Of a stretch of DNA of 64,000 nucleotides, positions 36,055 to 49,130 are shown in pieces. The stretch's first letter is position 1. Each line of letters starts with the position of its first letter. The DNA comes from Sphagnum compactum (taxonomy: Eukaryota; Bryophyta; Sphagnopsida; Sphagnales): NCBI GenBank assembly GCA_965153455.1, contig OZ234498.1:13950001-14014000 (forward strand). The letters are read 5' to 3'. A model generated the notes under the pieces. It ran no database searches. It was not told where the DNA came from and saw only the letters and a list, made by a program, of their open reading frames with translations. The translations under genes were made by a program, and so were the position numbers.

Positions 36055-37044
36055 GCTACAGTACAAAAATGGCAAAAACAAAGCCCCATACATCTACCAG
36101 TGCACCTGGACCCTCCTTATAGCCAAAACCTGGGAGCAAAGCCATATATAATTTTTCATAAACTCAAAGGAGTGAAACCAATGTATAATACAACATATTA
36201 TATTTAATGGTGAGATCTAGAGTGATTCTTTACTTTGCATTTGTTTGGATTTTTTCTTGCCTTGCAGAAAAACCAGCGCAGCTGCGCTGTGAGCAGGGAT
36301 GATGTCATCCACCCCCATGGTGAGATAGCTACTAAATCTTGTGACCTTGCATGCCATATGGCTATCGTGGGTAAACACCACTACCAACTACCGGGTGCCT
36401 TTTAAAAACCAAACAATGGTTGTGGCTATTGCTTGCAAATTAAAATCAGAAGGTTTGGTGATAATTATGCAAACTTTTTAACTTTTGTTGGCTATTCCAG
36501 AAATTTCAAAGTGGGTAAAGTGGCAATAATATTGGTGGAGTGCATCTTCTACTGGCATGGCAAACTTGCAGCATTCTACTCAATGACTCATGAGTCCTGA
36601 GTTCTAGGAGAATTGAACCCTGATCTTGCCCACTGCAACAGAAGCCACCTGCTTAAACATACACAAAGAATGCTAATTATAACTAATATTCATTTAGCAT
36701 ACAAAAATGCACCCTTGAGAAACCGGTTTGCACTTTACAATCACCAAAATCCAAAAACCAAGTTAAATGGCGGACTACCAAAGGCATGGAAAATTTATAA
36801 AATGTGTGGGAATATGCTGCCAAGAATCAAATAGAGCTTGTGTCAAACCACAAGCTTCTGCCCATGCCCCATTGCAAACCAACAAATGCATATTGCCATG
36901 TGCACACTACACACAACATAAGTTTCAAAATCCAGAGCCTAAAATAGAAGCCAATACCTGAGCTCCAAAACCAATAGAATGCCATAAGCCCTTCAAGCTG
37001 GCAGAAGCCCTTCAAGTTTCAAGAATGAACACTGTAACTAATTT
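36055..37044. other. Intergenic DNA
   Basis: No gene recognised. A perfect 16-bp palindrome CAGCGCAGCTGCGCTG lies at 36274-36289. 'gggttcaattctcc' on the minus strand near 36620 resembles a tRNA B box, without an accompanying tRNA fold. Confidence 0.4.
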
Positions 37045-39119
37045 CCCCCCCCCTCCAAGTAGCTATGGCTTGAGAATAAGGGAAATACTCAATGTTATAG
37101 AAATCTTGTGAGAACATCCTCACACACAAGTCTAGGTGGCTAGTTCGACAGTTACAGAGTTTGCCTTTCATAAAAGACAAAGTGCTAAAGCAACATTAAT
37201 TTTCAACGGATCCCAAAACCTAACACATGGTAAGTTTGGCAAGCTTCACATACTTTGAGATGGATTGAATGAACAACCTAGATGTTGATATAAGCAACAA
37301 CATGTGTATCAAGTGGTTACACTCCTTGCCATCTTTCTTTAAAATTTTAGCGGAAGTGTGAAGCATGGTTGTCTTAAAAAAGAGGCCTATAACTCAAGCT
37401 TCAACATATCAAGTGGAACATGCACCAACAATTCTCCAACATTCTTTACCACATAGTAGAAAGAATTAATGATCTCAAAGTGAAGAGGGAATGATGTTTC
37501 AACTTCTTCAACAAGCTAGTAATGTGGATAGACCACCCTCAAAGCATTCATAAGTTCCTAATTAGGAAAACAACGATCTAACTCAGCTACAAGAGTAGAG
37601 GTTGCCTTTAAGCATTAGAACTAAACCTAACCACACATTTGAAATAATGTAACGTTCACTAGCAAAACAACCCCAATAGTTTGTTGCCAAGAATGAACCC
37701 AAATTGTGTGACCATTGAACTGTGACACACAAATCAACATCACCTAAGGGGGATTTAGTGAAAATCAAAGGTAATCCCTCATGTTTGCCCTCCAAGATGT
37801 TGTGAAATCCATTGAAAGCTTCACCTTTGAACTTGCATTCAAGGTCATTATAGAGCTTGTACATCTTGGACTTGCACATCTTGATTGCTTCAACAAAGTC
37901 ACAAATATAAACATTTCACCCTTGGGCATATTTGATCAATGTGGGAATGAAGTCCAAAAGTGGCAAGATGCAATGGAAACCAAGAATCAACTCAATATTT
38001 AGCAGCTTTTACATGTTGAATCTTGCAACACCTCCATTATGAATAAGATCTTCCCACATCTTCATGATGAAATTTATATATTCTGCCATAATTTGCTTAC
38101 AAAAAGACAACATGGAAATCCATCAAGTTTTGATGTTCCAACAAATTTTGTTACCTTTGGTGTCAAGGAGAACAACAAGCTTTTGCAACTTACGCACTTT
38201 CTTGGGATGTAAAAAAAAATAGGAATGCAAATACTAGAGCAGATCTTCCAAGTGTTGCACTATGGCCATAGTAGAAAGGACTTGAATGGCCAAGTTGGTG
38301 CATGTGGTGTGCACAACAATGGATAGCCACCAAAAAGAAGAGAAGTTTTTCCTTCAATTGCATAGAAACACTAGTTCTACATTCAACAAACATAGATCCA
38401 CTCTCTACTCTAATATAAACAAGCTTATTTCCAATTTTAACTTTTGAGCCCCACTTGAGTCAACAAAGTGTTTAACATCACTTTATAGATGTTTTTAGTA
38501 ATAACACTCTCAGCGACCTTTTCCAAGTTCAACAAAATAAGCATTCATCAACAATTATTGAAAGCATATTCATGAATGAAAATTCACAATTCATTATCAA
38601 TGGTGGTGACTTCATCAACAAAAAAAACAAAAAAAGGAGATTGTTTCACCACCTATTTTGTGTGCTGCAACACCATATCATGCATACTACTCTCCACAAG
38701 TTCCCAACCCAAGCTATTAAACCAATGTTTCCTAGGCATGTTATTGACATTGAGAAAACAAAAGAGATCCTTAAAGGACTCATAATCTATCATGGGACAA
38801 CCTTCCTTCAGCAAATAAAACACAATAACAAATTGGACCCTTTTCTTTTTATTTTTCCCCAATCTCCCCCAAGGCCAACCTATGAACCACATTGTTACAA
38901 AGACTAGCAACATACAATGCTTCATACCTTTTACCATCCCAAGAGTATCTACCTTGGCTTTCTTATGACCAACATACTTGTATAAAGAATCCAACTTTGT
39001 AGCCAATAATCTCTCCTTGCTTTTGATGGTTATGCACATTTTGCACCAAACTTGGTCAACAATCCCATCATTTCCAACCACTAATTCAACTCAAGGCAAT
39101 TCAATTGACCAAACATCTT
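37045..39119 (-). pseudogene. hAT-like / zinc-finger-862-like (DUF4371) fossil, copy 2
   Basis: Minus-strand remnant of the same family as 14325-17168. From N- to C-terminus: VVGNDGIVDQVWCKMC (about 39070), KLDSLYKYVGHKKAKVD, VQFVIVFYLLKEGCPM and KHWFNSLGWELVESSMHDMV (38653-39081), a decayed DEVTTIDNE segment (about 38590), HCCAHHMHQLGH (about 38310), WISML and IMAEY (about 38080-38130), KMYKLYNDLECKFKGEAF (about 37820-37875), AELDRCFPN (about 37570), and a C-terminal SVEN...CCFSTLSFMKGKL and VRMFSQDFY (about 37090-37190). Stops and frameshifts abound. It lacks the ~630-bp insertion seen in copy 1. Confidence 0.8.
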
Positions 39120-40339
39120 GAAATGTTTGGTGAGTTTCACATTCTTTTTGTTTCAAACGTTTCTCTTGGTCTTTGAAATGTTTCTCTTGTTCAAACAATT
39201 TTACATTAGGTGTTCTAATGGGTTAGGGGTTGATATACACAACCATGCCACAACCATGCCAAAAGAGGAAGATGGAACGTGAAGGTTGTCAAGGATTGAA
39301 ACTCCAAAAATAAGCTTACACCTAAAATTGAAGGGCAATTGTAAAGGAGTCATCACGCAAAATACAAGATCTGAAAAAGCTAAGAACTTGAGTAAACAAC
39401 AATGAACACCAAGTTTCAAAAACACATTATAAACTTTGGTTTGAACTTTGTGCAAAAAGGGAATTCAAAAGCACATTACAAACTTGGCTCGAACCTCATG
39501 AAGAAAGGAGGACACAACTCATGAGAACTCAAGTGAGATGGAAGTTGCAACTTAAAAACACAATGCAACAAAAAGGGAAAAAAAATCAAGAGATTTACCA
39601 ATGTTTTGAAGTGCATTCTTATTGTTGCACTAAATTCGCATGGTTACATAGTATACATAGATGTTGTAAAATCATAGATTAAAACTTCTATTGGCTAGTT
39701 GCTAGAGGCTTACTTTCGTTATTATAGCAATCACAAGATACTTACACCAAAAATTAGAACTTAGAACCTTGACATTCAAGCTTCAAAGTCTTGGACCTCA
39801 ATGTTCAATGCATATTGCATGTGCAATTTAAACCTTAAAGTCCATAAAAAAATGCAAGTTCCAACCCACTTTGTTAGAATTTTGGATTTTGGATTTTAAT
39901 CTCAAACGAAAACAATATTAGTGTGCGATTATGATATGCATACTCACTTTTAATTCAAAAAATGTAATTTACAAGCATTAGCACATTAAAATTTAAAAGC
40001 AATTCAAAAATGAGTTCCTCTATAAACTAAGTTCTCTATGTTGTTACTAACTTGTTATCGAAATTCAAACTTTGATCAATGTGTGTAATACATTAAGAAG
40101 TGCAACATTTATTGGTAATTATGTTGCATATATAGCTGGAGAACAACAACAAATTTGATCACTGGGGGGTGGGGGGAGTGAGTACCAATTTTTTGACTTG
40201 GAGGATAAGAAGAAATAGTTGAACTTCATCATGAGATTGCAACTTCTTCCAAGAAATTTGAAGAGCACTTCAAAGGCAATGTGTTGTGGTGAAAAGGTTT
40301 TGTGAAGCTTGACATGTGGGCAAAAGATCAAACTTCACA
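39120..40339. other. Intergenic DNA
   Basis: No gene recognised. The phrase 'aaacacattataaac' recurs with variants between 39410 and 39490, the start of a weak repetitive tract. Confidence 0.4.
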
Positions 40340-40570
40340 AAGAGCACTAAATGTTCAGACCTCATACTTCACAAAAAGTGATGAATGTTCAGACCTCAAA
40401 CCTCACAAAGAACATTCAAATGTTAGACCTTAGAGAGAGCGCTTTGACCTTAAATGTTAGACCTCACAAAGAGAACGCTCAAAGTTCAAACTTCACAAAG
40501 AAAGCGCTCAAAGCTCAGACCTCACAAAGAGGGTGCTCAGACCTTAGACCTCAAACTTCATCAAACATTT
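40340..40570. repeat. Degenerate tandem repeat of about 30-35 bp
   Basis: The motif 'tcagacctcacaaagag' followed by 'cgctcaaa' or 'atgttcaaa' recurs about seven times with drift. Because the repeat is open in one frame, it yields a 73-codon frame (40351-40572), which I reject as a gene. Confidence 0.65.
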
Positions 40571-40810
40571 AACCTCTGACCTTGCACAAATATACCTCCA
40601 ACCTCAGACAAAAAACTTCACAATTCAAACCATTGGCCTCAAACCTTTGAATTTTGTTGCAAAAAATCACAAATCATAAGGAGCACAAAGTCGACAATGG
40701 ACACGCACTTTGCACATTGCACTTTGATCTTTGCTAACAAAAATTTTGCACTTTGCACTTCGCAAAGTGTAAAATACCAAACCCTAAACACCACAAGCTC
40801 CATCTCCATC

Positions 40811-40841
40811 CAACCCTAACCCTAATCCCTAAACCCTAACC
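40811..40841. repeat. Short telomere-like CCCTAA tract
   Basis: Four imperfect units of the CCCTAAA type in about 31 bases. The plant telomere repeat is TTTAGGG, but so short an interstitial tract may be chance in AT-rich DNA. It adjoins a 'gcatatcca' repeat cluster at 40865-41100. Confidence 0.4.
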
Positions 40842-41338
40842 AATTATATGTTGGAATGCACCAACTTATGCACCGGATATGCATATGCATATCCATACTA
40901 TGCATATCCAGGCATATCCATCCATGAGTGCCCATATGTGCATACTAGTATGGGCAATTCCCACCCGGATATGCATGAGCACCGGTTATTGCATGAGCGC
41001 TTTATGCTGGAGATGTATAAGGACAAATATTTGGAAAAAACCAAATTCCAGACATGGCTACATGCATATCCAGGTACTATCCAGGTTCATATCTGGAAAT
41101 CTTTTCTATATCTGGGCAACACTGCTAAATACCCAATATGGGTAGACCTGCTCTAAGAAAATGGAAGTGGTGCAATTTCCCAGCTTTACCAATAGCACCT
41201 TATCTGCTGAAACTGAAATTTTCAATATCCAGATAGAGTGTGGGAATAGATCTGTAGCTTGAAGCTTGGAGGACTTTTGTGAGTTGGAGGTATTAGAAAG
41301 TCCGAAGGCAAAAAGGTTCACAATTGAAAATCATCTCA

Positions 41339-43710
41339 ACAGGTCCTCTGAATAGCAGGTCTCAAACGAGTATTAGAAACAGCACCATACCTGCTTGAGG
41401 ACTGAGTATTCGGTGGTTTCTGAATTGTAAGGTACGTGACTGCAATTCCCAAAATATTGAATGCCTGATTCTGTATCATAACCATCATTGGGAGTTCTTT
41501 ATTATAAAATCAATATCTGCCCATGAAACCCTACGGTTCTTTGAGGTTTTTCAAATAGCCGTAAAGCACTACCTGGATTTTTCTTTTGTATTTTCAGCCC
41601 CCTTTCCTGCCTGAAAAAACCTGTTTTCAGCAAGCGAGATCTTTTGCGATGGAAGGTACCAGCCAGGCTGTACTGGGATCTTCTGACGAGCGGAAGGTAC
41701 CAGCCAGCCTGTCACCATTTATAAAAAGTGAAAAAATCCCAGCTCTGCTTTATGTAGGAAAAGGACCTGAGCACAGGCCCTTCTGTGAGTTTCGACCTAT
41801 TCCCTTAGCCTACCAACCTCGAGCACGGATCTCAAATCATGAAAGGGCCGGTACTCAGGCCCTTCTCCTAACAGAACACAAGGTTCTTCATTCTCTTTTT
41901 CCCAAAAAAAATCTAGTGCCAGCAATTCTTTTATTCTACAAATAAATTAAAAAAGACAAAACCGGCGGTTATTAAAAAAAATGGCTGCCCAATGCTGGTC
42001 TGGAAGGATTAGACCAGATGAATATTCACCACATTTACAAAGGTCTTAGACTTCTAAGTTCTCAGATTATGCCCGACGGCACCCATAAAATGCCCCTGTA
42101 CAATACTTTTTGGATGAAGATTTGTAGAAATACACTCTGAAACCGCTTGGAGCCTGAAAATTTGAACATGTTTCGGGGGCCCTCCTAGAGCGTCAGTCTC
42201 AAGAACTGACCTGTTGTTTCTCAGCAATAAATAACTGTTTTTCATTCGGCAACTACAATGATTTGCCCAGGCGGTGAGAGTTAAATAGTCTCTCACTTTG
42301 TACAATCCATCTTTTCAGGTTCAGGGGTGCAGAAGGGGTAGAAACTAAACAGTGCACACTGGATGTGCTAAACAGTGATAGAGGGCTGCCGTTGGGCATG
42401 CTATCACCCTCCAAAACCGGCCATAATTTGAAGCCTCTCCTCTCTTAACCAAGTGAATTACTTGTCATTAATGTTACTATGTGGCGTGAAAATCACTAAA
42501 CGTCACTTTCCCTCTGCATCTCATGAGCACAACAAAATAGTTCGTGTAGTTGTAGATAGAATCATGCTTTGTACACTGGATAACCTCCACTACAGGCAAA
42601 ACAGAGAGTATTGCCCCTATCAGGTGATAGCCATTGGAAGGACCAGACCAAGCAGCAGGTGACTGAAAGCCAGGTCTCATCAATTGCCATTACTCGACGT
42701 AATTGGCACTCAACCGAGATTCTGTCACATCATTCAAAACTTTGTAAAATATTTGCTAGACCTCATGATGTTGTATGTGCTGGTCACATGCATTTGAATA
42801 GAGAGAGAGCCAAATGACCCTAAGAAGCTCAGGTTGGACTGCAGAATTTGTCTCTTGAGAGACAATTCTTCTGAAGGTTTCAGATTGAGGAGGCAGAGCT
42901 GTATGTCCCCTATACTTGAAGAAGTCGAGCAGTAAATAACAATCCCTAGGGACGTACATTTCCCCTTCATGCAACCTGTTGCAGCCAGTGCTGTTTGGAG
43001 CAAAAATTTCCAAGCCACCCAGATGAGAAAAATGGAAGCCAAAACTTGGAAGCTCTCTTGGAAAAGATTAGGCTTTGTATCATTTTATTTCATTCATTCA
43101 TGGGATGGATGATTTGGTCAGTTTCACTCATTCATAGGATGGATGGTTTTGGTCATTTCTATTCATGATTCTGTCGTTTTCACTGGTACTGATCACAGGC
43201 TCCAACCAGTGTTTTTTTTGGGTGGTGAATTATCACTTTTTTTTGCCCTGAATATGATATTGACCCATAAAAAGGGTGTTTGTCATAAAAATGGCCCTAA
43301 TTCGCCAGATTATAGATTTTTTTTTATCACCAGAATTCTACAACAGGTTGCAGAAGGTAGCCAAAATATAAAAATATTCTTAAATTCTTTTACTTTAATA
43401 TCTAATCTATAACCAGATTTGGCTAAATCTTGTTGTGGAATGAACACCAGTTTGACAATTGGAAAAAAAAAACCCTGACTCCAACAACCATGCAATACAA
43501 TACAATACAAAATCACACACAAATCCCAATGTCAGTTTCTTAGAACACAAAAGCAACAACACACTGCGCCACATTCTGACAAGTCTACCTTGGGCCATCA
43601 TATTTTAGTTGCATTTCCGATGGAGTGGTGCCCTACAAGTCCTGCGGGGATGTCAGATGTTCCCCTGCCACCCATGAAGCAAATCATTAAGAAAAAAAAA
43701 ACAAAGGACT
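41339..43710. repeat. Large direct duplication, copy A
   Basis: Co-linear with 46110-48065 on the same strand. Exact shared runs include 'aatgctggtctggaaggatta', 'agtctctcactttgtacaat', 'ccattactcgacgtaattgg' and 'tgtttggagcaaaaatttcc'. Copy A carries extra sequence, including a ~38-bp tandem 'attcat-ggatgga' (43087-43160). Minus-strand frames shared by both copies (42734-43042 here) show no known family. I read it as non-coding or a decayed unknown unit. Confidence 0.75.
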
Positions 43711-46109
43711 CATGACAAGAGCTTAGAGTATATTTTCCTAGCAGTTTTCTTGTAACTACCATGTGACAATATGCCAGTGATCTCAAAGGAATCACCAAAC
43801 CTTATGATGGTAAGCAGGCTGGTCTTAGTATATTTAAGCACTAATGTGAAATTCCTGATCTCAATTGGGCTCGTTTGGCTTTGGGGTCTGAAGGTAGATT
43901 GTAGGGCTTCTTTGGGTGCTTGTGTTGCGCTTTTGAACCCTCTATTTGGTTAAGAGATGCCCAAGATTTGATCCCCAAAGTAGGGGGGGGTGTTGCCTCC
44001 AAAAACAAAATCTCCAAACATCTCACACACCTAACTTCTATCAATTTAATCCCTATGAACGCACATTCCAAAGTTAAGACATGTCCAACATCCAGTTATC
44101 ATCCAAAAATTGAGAATCCAAAACCAACCATGCCCTTTTGAAATAAGTTTCATTTTTTTTCAATGGACCAAATTATAGTGTGGGAAATCGGTGAAAAAAT
44201 CTATGGTGATAAGGTAAGCTAGGTTCCACTAAACCTACCTTGATGTGCACTCTTCAAGTGGTGCCACCACGCAATGTGGTGGTTGTGAAGTTCCCTCAAT
44301 CTAACTCCCCGTTCCCTAACCTCTTTGTCTTTCCTTGTTTGTTCAGTGGGTGGGAGCTTGGGAATGCCTCTCTCTTTAGTTGTTCACAACTCTTCCTCCT
44401 TATTTCTCTTAGTTTGTTTATTTTGCAATTGTGTACCCATTCATTTTCAAATTGTCTTGTGTTTAATAAAATTTTAACTTCAAAAAATTATTTCCAAAAA
44501 AATCTTCCAAAACAAATTGCGTTAACAAAAAATATAATTTTGGAAAAAAACTGTTTAAAGATTGGACCCTAATTAAAAATAATTGGTGTCAAACTTCATT
44601 TGATTCACATAAGAATATGTCAAATAAAGACATAATGTTTATTATTAGATGTTAAACATGCACATAATGAACCCAAACATTTCATTTGATGAACATGAAT
44701 CATCAAATGTTGAATGAAATTTAATAAACATATCATTCATTAGTTGTAAGGCCAATAACATTATGACTAATAATATTGTTACATATGCTGATAATTGAAA
44801 ACATGTTTCATAATTTCATGTCATAAATTTTTTTTCATGTTTTTTGATCATACATATGCTTCAAATATATGATGAATGCTAGGAGTTGATGATGTTAGCC
44901 CCAAAGGTTGCACTTACATGAAGACAAACCTTCATGCTTGTTATTGCTTAAACACACAACCTCCTACTCATTCATCTTGATGTTTACATTCCCGTACACT
45001 TGCAACTTGGAAGAACAATACAAGTTTTACTTGGGTTCCTTAACAATGTTCCATAAACATTCTCACAAGGCCTTACAAGTGTTTGATCATTTTTATTCTA
45101 AGAATAAAATGATTTGGAGAGTTTGAAATGAGGAGATATTCGCACACATCCTGAACTATGTTCCTCAATGATAAAACTAAATGGAGTCTTTCCTCCTTAC
45201 ATTTCTCTAGCTTGTGATAATTGTATTATTTGACACATAACCATGGGGACAATCAAGGTGGAGGCAATTTTAGAGGGCTTTGAGGAGTTTCAAAACTAGT
45301 AGTATGACTTTGCAAAAGTTAATCCAGAATACTCCACATGTTTCCATAATGTGTTAGAAAGGTTATTATATAAACATATTATAACTTCCAACACTAGTAC
45401 AAAATTTGACCCCAAAAAATGCCAAATCAAATGCCTGTTACATTTGTGAACACCGTTGCATTGCAAGCATTGTGGCTTGGTGAGCATGATGCTAGAGTGC
45501 ACAAGTTTCTCTACTCTTCATTTGGATGGTTTTATCATAGAGGCAAAGGCAATAATATTTGGGATTGGTGGTGTTTTTTACGAGCTCTTCAATACCATAT
45601 GCACCTTGATTGGCTTTTGCTCATTGATGCCACCGATATGGGTTGAGAACTCACCTCTGATTCTGTTTGTTCTTGCAGAGGAAGAGAATTCCAAGGAATA
45701 TGGATGGATACCACCTTTCCCCACCTTCTCAATCAAAGTGACTTTTCATAAGAAAAAATGGACTTGTGCTATGTTGTAGTTAAGTATTGTCATGGTGAGT
45801 ATTCTTCATAAATCGCTATAATATGCCATATCAATTGATTACAAAGGCAAACATGGCGGCAAGTGGCAAACCTTAATATTGATGGGTTCTGCTTTAATTT
45901 GAATCACTCCTACCTTGGAGTGAGCAACCAATCTAAGACCTGCCTTGAGTGGCTTTTCATGTGGCAGGGCATGCATGCAAGTGGACAGTGGAGTTTCAAA
46001 AGAAGCAGTATGGCTTAGTCACACAGGTTCACAAAATGCCTATAAGCGAAATATGTTGAAAGTAAATTCCTACCAGAGAATCAAATCTTTTCCCCACATT
46101 CCCATATAT
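43711..46109. other. Spacer between the two duplicated blocks
   Basis: AT-rich. Tail sequence at 43711-43800 ('ggactcatgacaagagctta') recurs at 57365-57470. Open frames at 45419-45779 overlap in two frames without family resemblance. A G run sits at 43983-43990. No gene recognised. Confidence 0.4.
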
Positions 46110-48065
46110 GTAAAAATTACCTTCTTGAGTTGGATGGTCTCAAACAGTGTTGGATGGGTATTAGAAACAACACCAGACTCGCTTGAGTACTTGAGTATTA
46201 GGTCCTTCTTGCAGTTTGTAACTGTGGTTCTCAAAATATATTGAATGCCCGATGCTGCATCATAACCATGCTCGTGAGTTTTTTGAAAACGTCAATATCT
46301 GCCCATGAAACCATCCATTCTTTGTTGGATCTTTCAGGAAACCCTATGGTTCTTTGAGGTTTTTGAAATAGTCAGAACAGGCGGTTCTTCAATTCTTTTT
46401 ATTTTCATAAACCCAGAGCCTGCAGTTCTCTAATTCTGATATTTATAAAAAATACGGAACTGGCGGCTATTAGAAAATCAAATGGCCACCAAATGCTGGT
46501 CTGGAAGGATTAGACGGGATGGATATTCACCACATTTGCAAAGGCTGTAGACTTCTAAGTTCTTAGAGCATGCCCAAAGGCACCAGAAAATCTCCCTGTA
46601 CAATACTTTTTGGATGAAAATTTGCAGAAATACACTGAAACGGCTTGCAGCCTTGAAAAGGTGCATATGTTACCAGGGCCTTCCTAGAGCGCCAGTAGCA
46701 GGAAATGACTGTTTTTCATTGGCTAGCTACAATGTTTGGCCCAGGTGGTGAGAGTTAAATAGTCTCTCACTTTGTACAATCCATCTTTTCAGGTTCATGT
46801 ATGAGGATGGGGGAGAAGAGGGCATACTGGATGTGCTGAATAGGGATAGAGGGCTGTGGATTGGGTATGCTCTCACCCTCCATAATTCGGCCTTCATTTG
46901 AAGTCTTTCCCCTCTTATCGAGATGAATTACTTGTCATCAATGTCACTATGTGCCCTGAAAATCACTAAATGCCACTTTCCTCTGCATCTCATGAACATA
47001 ACAAAATAGTTCACCTAGTTCTAGATAGAATCATGCTTTGTAAAATTGGATAACCTCCGCTACAGGCAAAGCAGAAAGTGTTGTCATATCAGGTGATGGC
47101 CATTGGAAGGACCAGGCCAAGCAGCAGGTGACTGGAAGCCAGGTCTCATCAATTGCCATTACTCGACGTAATTGGCACTCAACAGAGATTCTGTCACATC
47201 ATTCAGAACTTTGTAAAATATATGTTAGACCTCATGATGTTGTATGTGCTGATCACATGCATTTGAAAAAACCCAATGGACCCTAATTAAGAAGCTCAGG
47301 GTAGATTGCTGAATGTCTCTTGAGCGACAATTCTGGAAGGTTAGGGATTGTGGAGCCGGAGCTGTAAGTCCCCTATCCTTGAAGAAGTTGAGCAGTCCAC
47401 AACAATCCCCAGGAGTGTGCAATTCCCCTTCATGCAACCTGTTGCTGCCAGTGCTGTTTGGAGCAAAAATTTCCAAGCCACCCAGATGAGAAAAATGGAA
47501 GCCAAAACTTTGAAGCTCTCCTGGAAAAGAGCAGCCTTTGTACTTGTCCTGATCACAGACTCTAACCAGTGTTTTTTTTTGGGTGAATTTTCACATATTT
47601 TCCCTGAAAATATGATTTTGATCCATGAAAGGTGCATTTGCCATAAAAATGGCCCTGATTTGCCAGATTTCAGAATTGTTTTTAATCACCAGTAGGATTT
47701 CTACAACGGTTCCAGTAGGTAGCAAAAATATTAAAATGTTCCTAAATTCTTTTACTTTCATATCTAGTCTATAACCAAATTTGGCTAAATCTTGTTGTGG
47801 AATAATCATCAGTTTGGCTTCATCACAAAAATTGGAAAAAACAAACCCTGCCTCCCACCGCACATACAAAATACAACACAAAATCACACACAATCCCAAT
47901 GTCAGTTTCTCAGAACACAAAAGGAACAACAACACACTGTGCCACGTTCTTACAAGTCTACCTTCAGTCATCATATTTTATTTCCATTTCCAATGGAGAT
48001 GTCAGATGTTCTTCTTCCCCACCCATGGAGCAAATCATTAAGAAAAAAACAAACAGCTCTGCCAT
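46110..48065. repeat. Large direct duplication, copy B
   Basis: See copy A (41339-43710). Copy B is shorter, lacks the tandem insertion at 43087-43160, and shares the ends 'gcaaatcattaagaaaaaa' (about 48029). Around 47565-47800 it includes an arm related to the foldback element at 35273-36054. Confidence 0.75.
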
Positions 48066-48093
48066 GAGAGGCTTTGTCTAGAAAATAAGGTAT

Positions 48094-48163
48094 ACATTTA
48101 ATGTTCTACTATGAACTCAAGTTATATTACATTTAATGTTCTACTATGAACTCAAGTTATATT
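48094..48163. repeat. Perfect 35-bp tandem duplication
   Basis: Two identical units starting 'acatttaatgttctactatg' at 48094 and 48129. Perfect identity implies a recent event or replication slippage. Confidence 0.85.
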
Positions 48164-48779
48164 GGATGAAAGTTTATTGGCTTTATGAAAGATCATAATT
48201 TATTTTTTTCACATTTGTATTTAAAAAAAAAGTTTTATCTTAGAATTCATTGTACATGTTTAGAAATTGAAACCATAGTTCCATTGTCTTTTCTTTAACC
48301 ATACAAATGAATATAATGTTGTGATTAATTATATTGTTTAAGAAAATTCAAGTCTTTCAACCTTGGAATGTAGACAATTTTTAGCAATGTGCATGAGGTA
48401 TTTTGATGTCTAAAATAAACATCAATATTGAATGGATATAATTTACATGTAAAGATTTTTACTTTCGGTCTCATTTTCATTTTGAAGTTTGAGAATTTGG
48501 TATTTCTTATATTTGTTTTTGTCGCATTTTGGGTTTAGGTTTTCTGTGAAACGTGTGTTGTTATGATGTTTGATGGGTGTACATGTGGATAGAACAATCA
48601 TTCAATTTTTTTTTGTCTTGGTATTGATATTTACAAAAAAAATTTACACATGGTTCATGAAAAAAAAAAGTAAAAATGCAAATTCAAGCCACAAGGTGCC
48701 AACATTTTGGGAGTAATTAATTAGGTGGAAAATGCAACATTTACATGCATATTTTCACAAATGTTACACTTTAAATAAA
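48164..48779. other. AT-rich spacer 3' of the Helentron-like element
   Basis: No coding resemblance continues here on the minus strand. It may contain the 3' end of the element, but I find no terminal hairpin I would defend. Confidence 0.35.
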
Positions 48780-48809
48780 TGGAGGCGTTAATGGTTTTTT
48801 TGTTATACA

Positions 48810-49130
48810 TTGGAAGTGTGTTTGGTAATTTGAATGCAATATAAATTGGTTTGTGAAAATCTGACCAATATGCTTTTGTTATATTAAATTTGCATTCATT
48901 TTTAGGGACATTGGCCCATATATGGTCTAATTGAGATCTAGCTTTTGCGGTGCTTTCACTAAATTATGATTTTTATTGGAATTTATCCATGAAATATAAT
49001 AGTTATTGTTTTTTGTTTGGTTGGTTATTGTCTTTTAGAATGTTAACATTAAAACCTCCCATAATGATGATTGGACAATGTTCAAAAGATTGTTGAATTA
49101 TAGTTTGAAAATTGTTTAGGGATGTACAAA
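48810..49130 (-). pseudogene. EEP-type endonuclease remnant of the Helentron-like element
   Basis: Minus-strand frames read SLNNFQTIIQQSFEHCPIII, then MGGFNVNILKD (consensus GDFN-D; the first Asp is replaced) near 49036-49070. Next come SQLDHIWANVPKNECKF and AYWSDFHKPIYIAFKLPN near 48810-48945, corresponding to the terminal SDH-PI motif with an inserted residue. These are the hallmarks of the AP-endonuclease-like domain. Frames shift between segments, so it is inactive. Confidence 0.65.

Noticed and set aside
36600-36640. B-box-like 'gggttcaattctcc' on the minus strand
   Set aside because: No matching A box, acceptor stem or poly-A tail, so it is not supported as a tRNA or SINE.
40811-40841. 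Interstitial telomere or chromosome-fusion scar
   Set aside because: Only about four imperfect units, with similar short CCTAA words elsewhere (30470). Too little to claim.
41586-41945. 119-codon plus-strand frame in duplication copy A
   Set aside because: Copy B does not preserve it, no family is recognised, and it contains short internal direct repeats. Probably chance.
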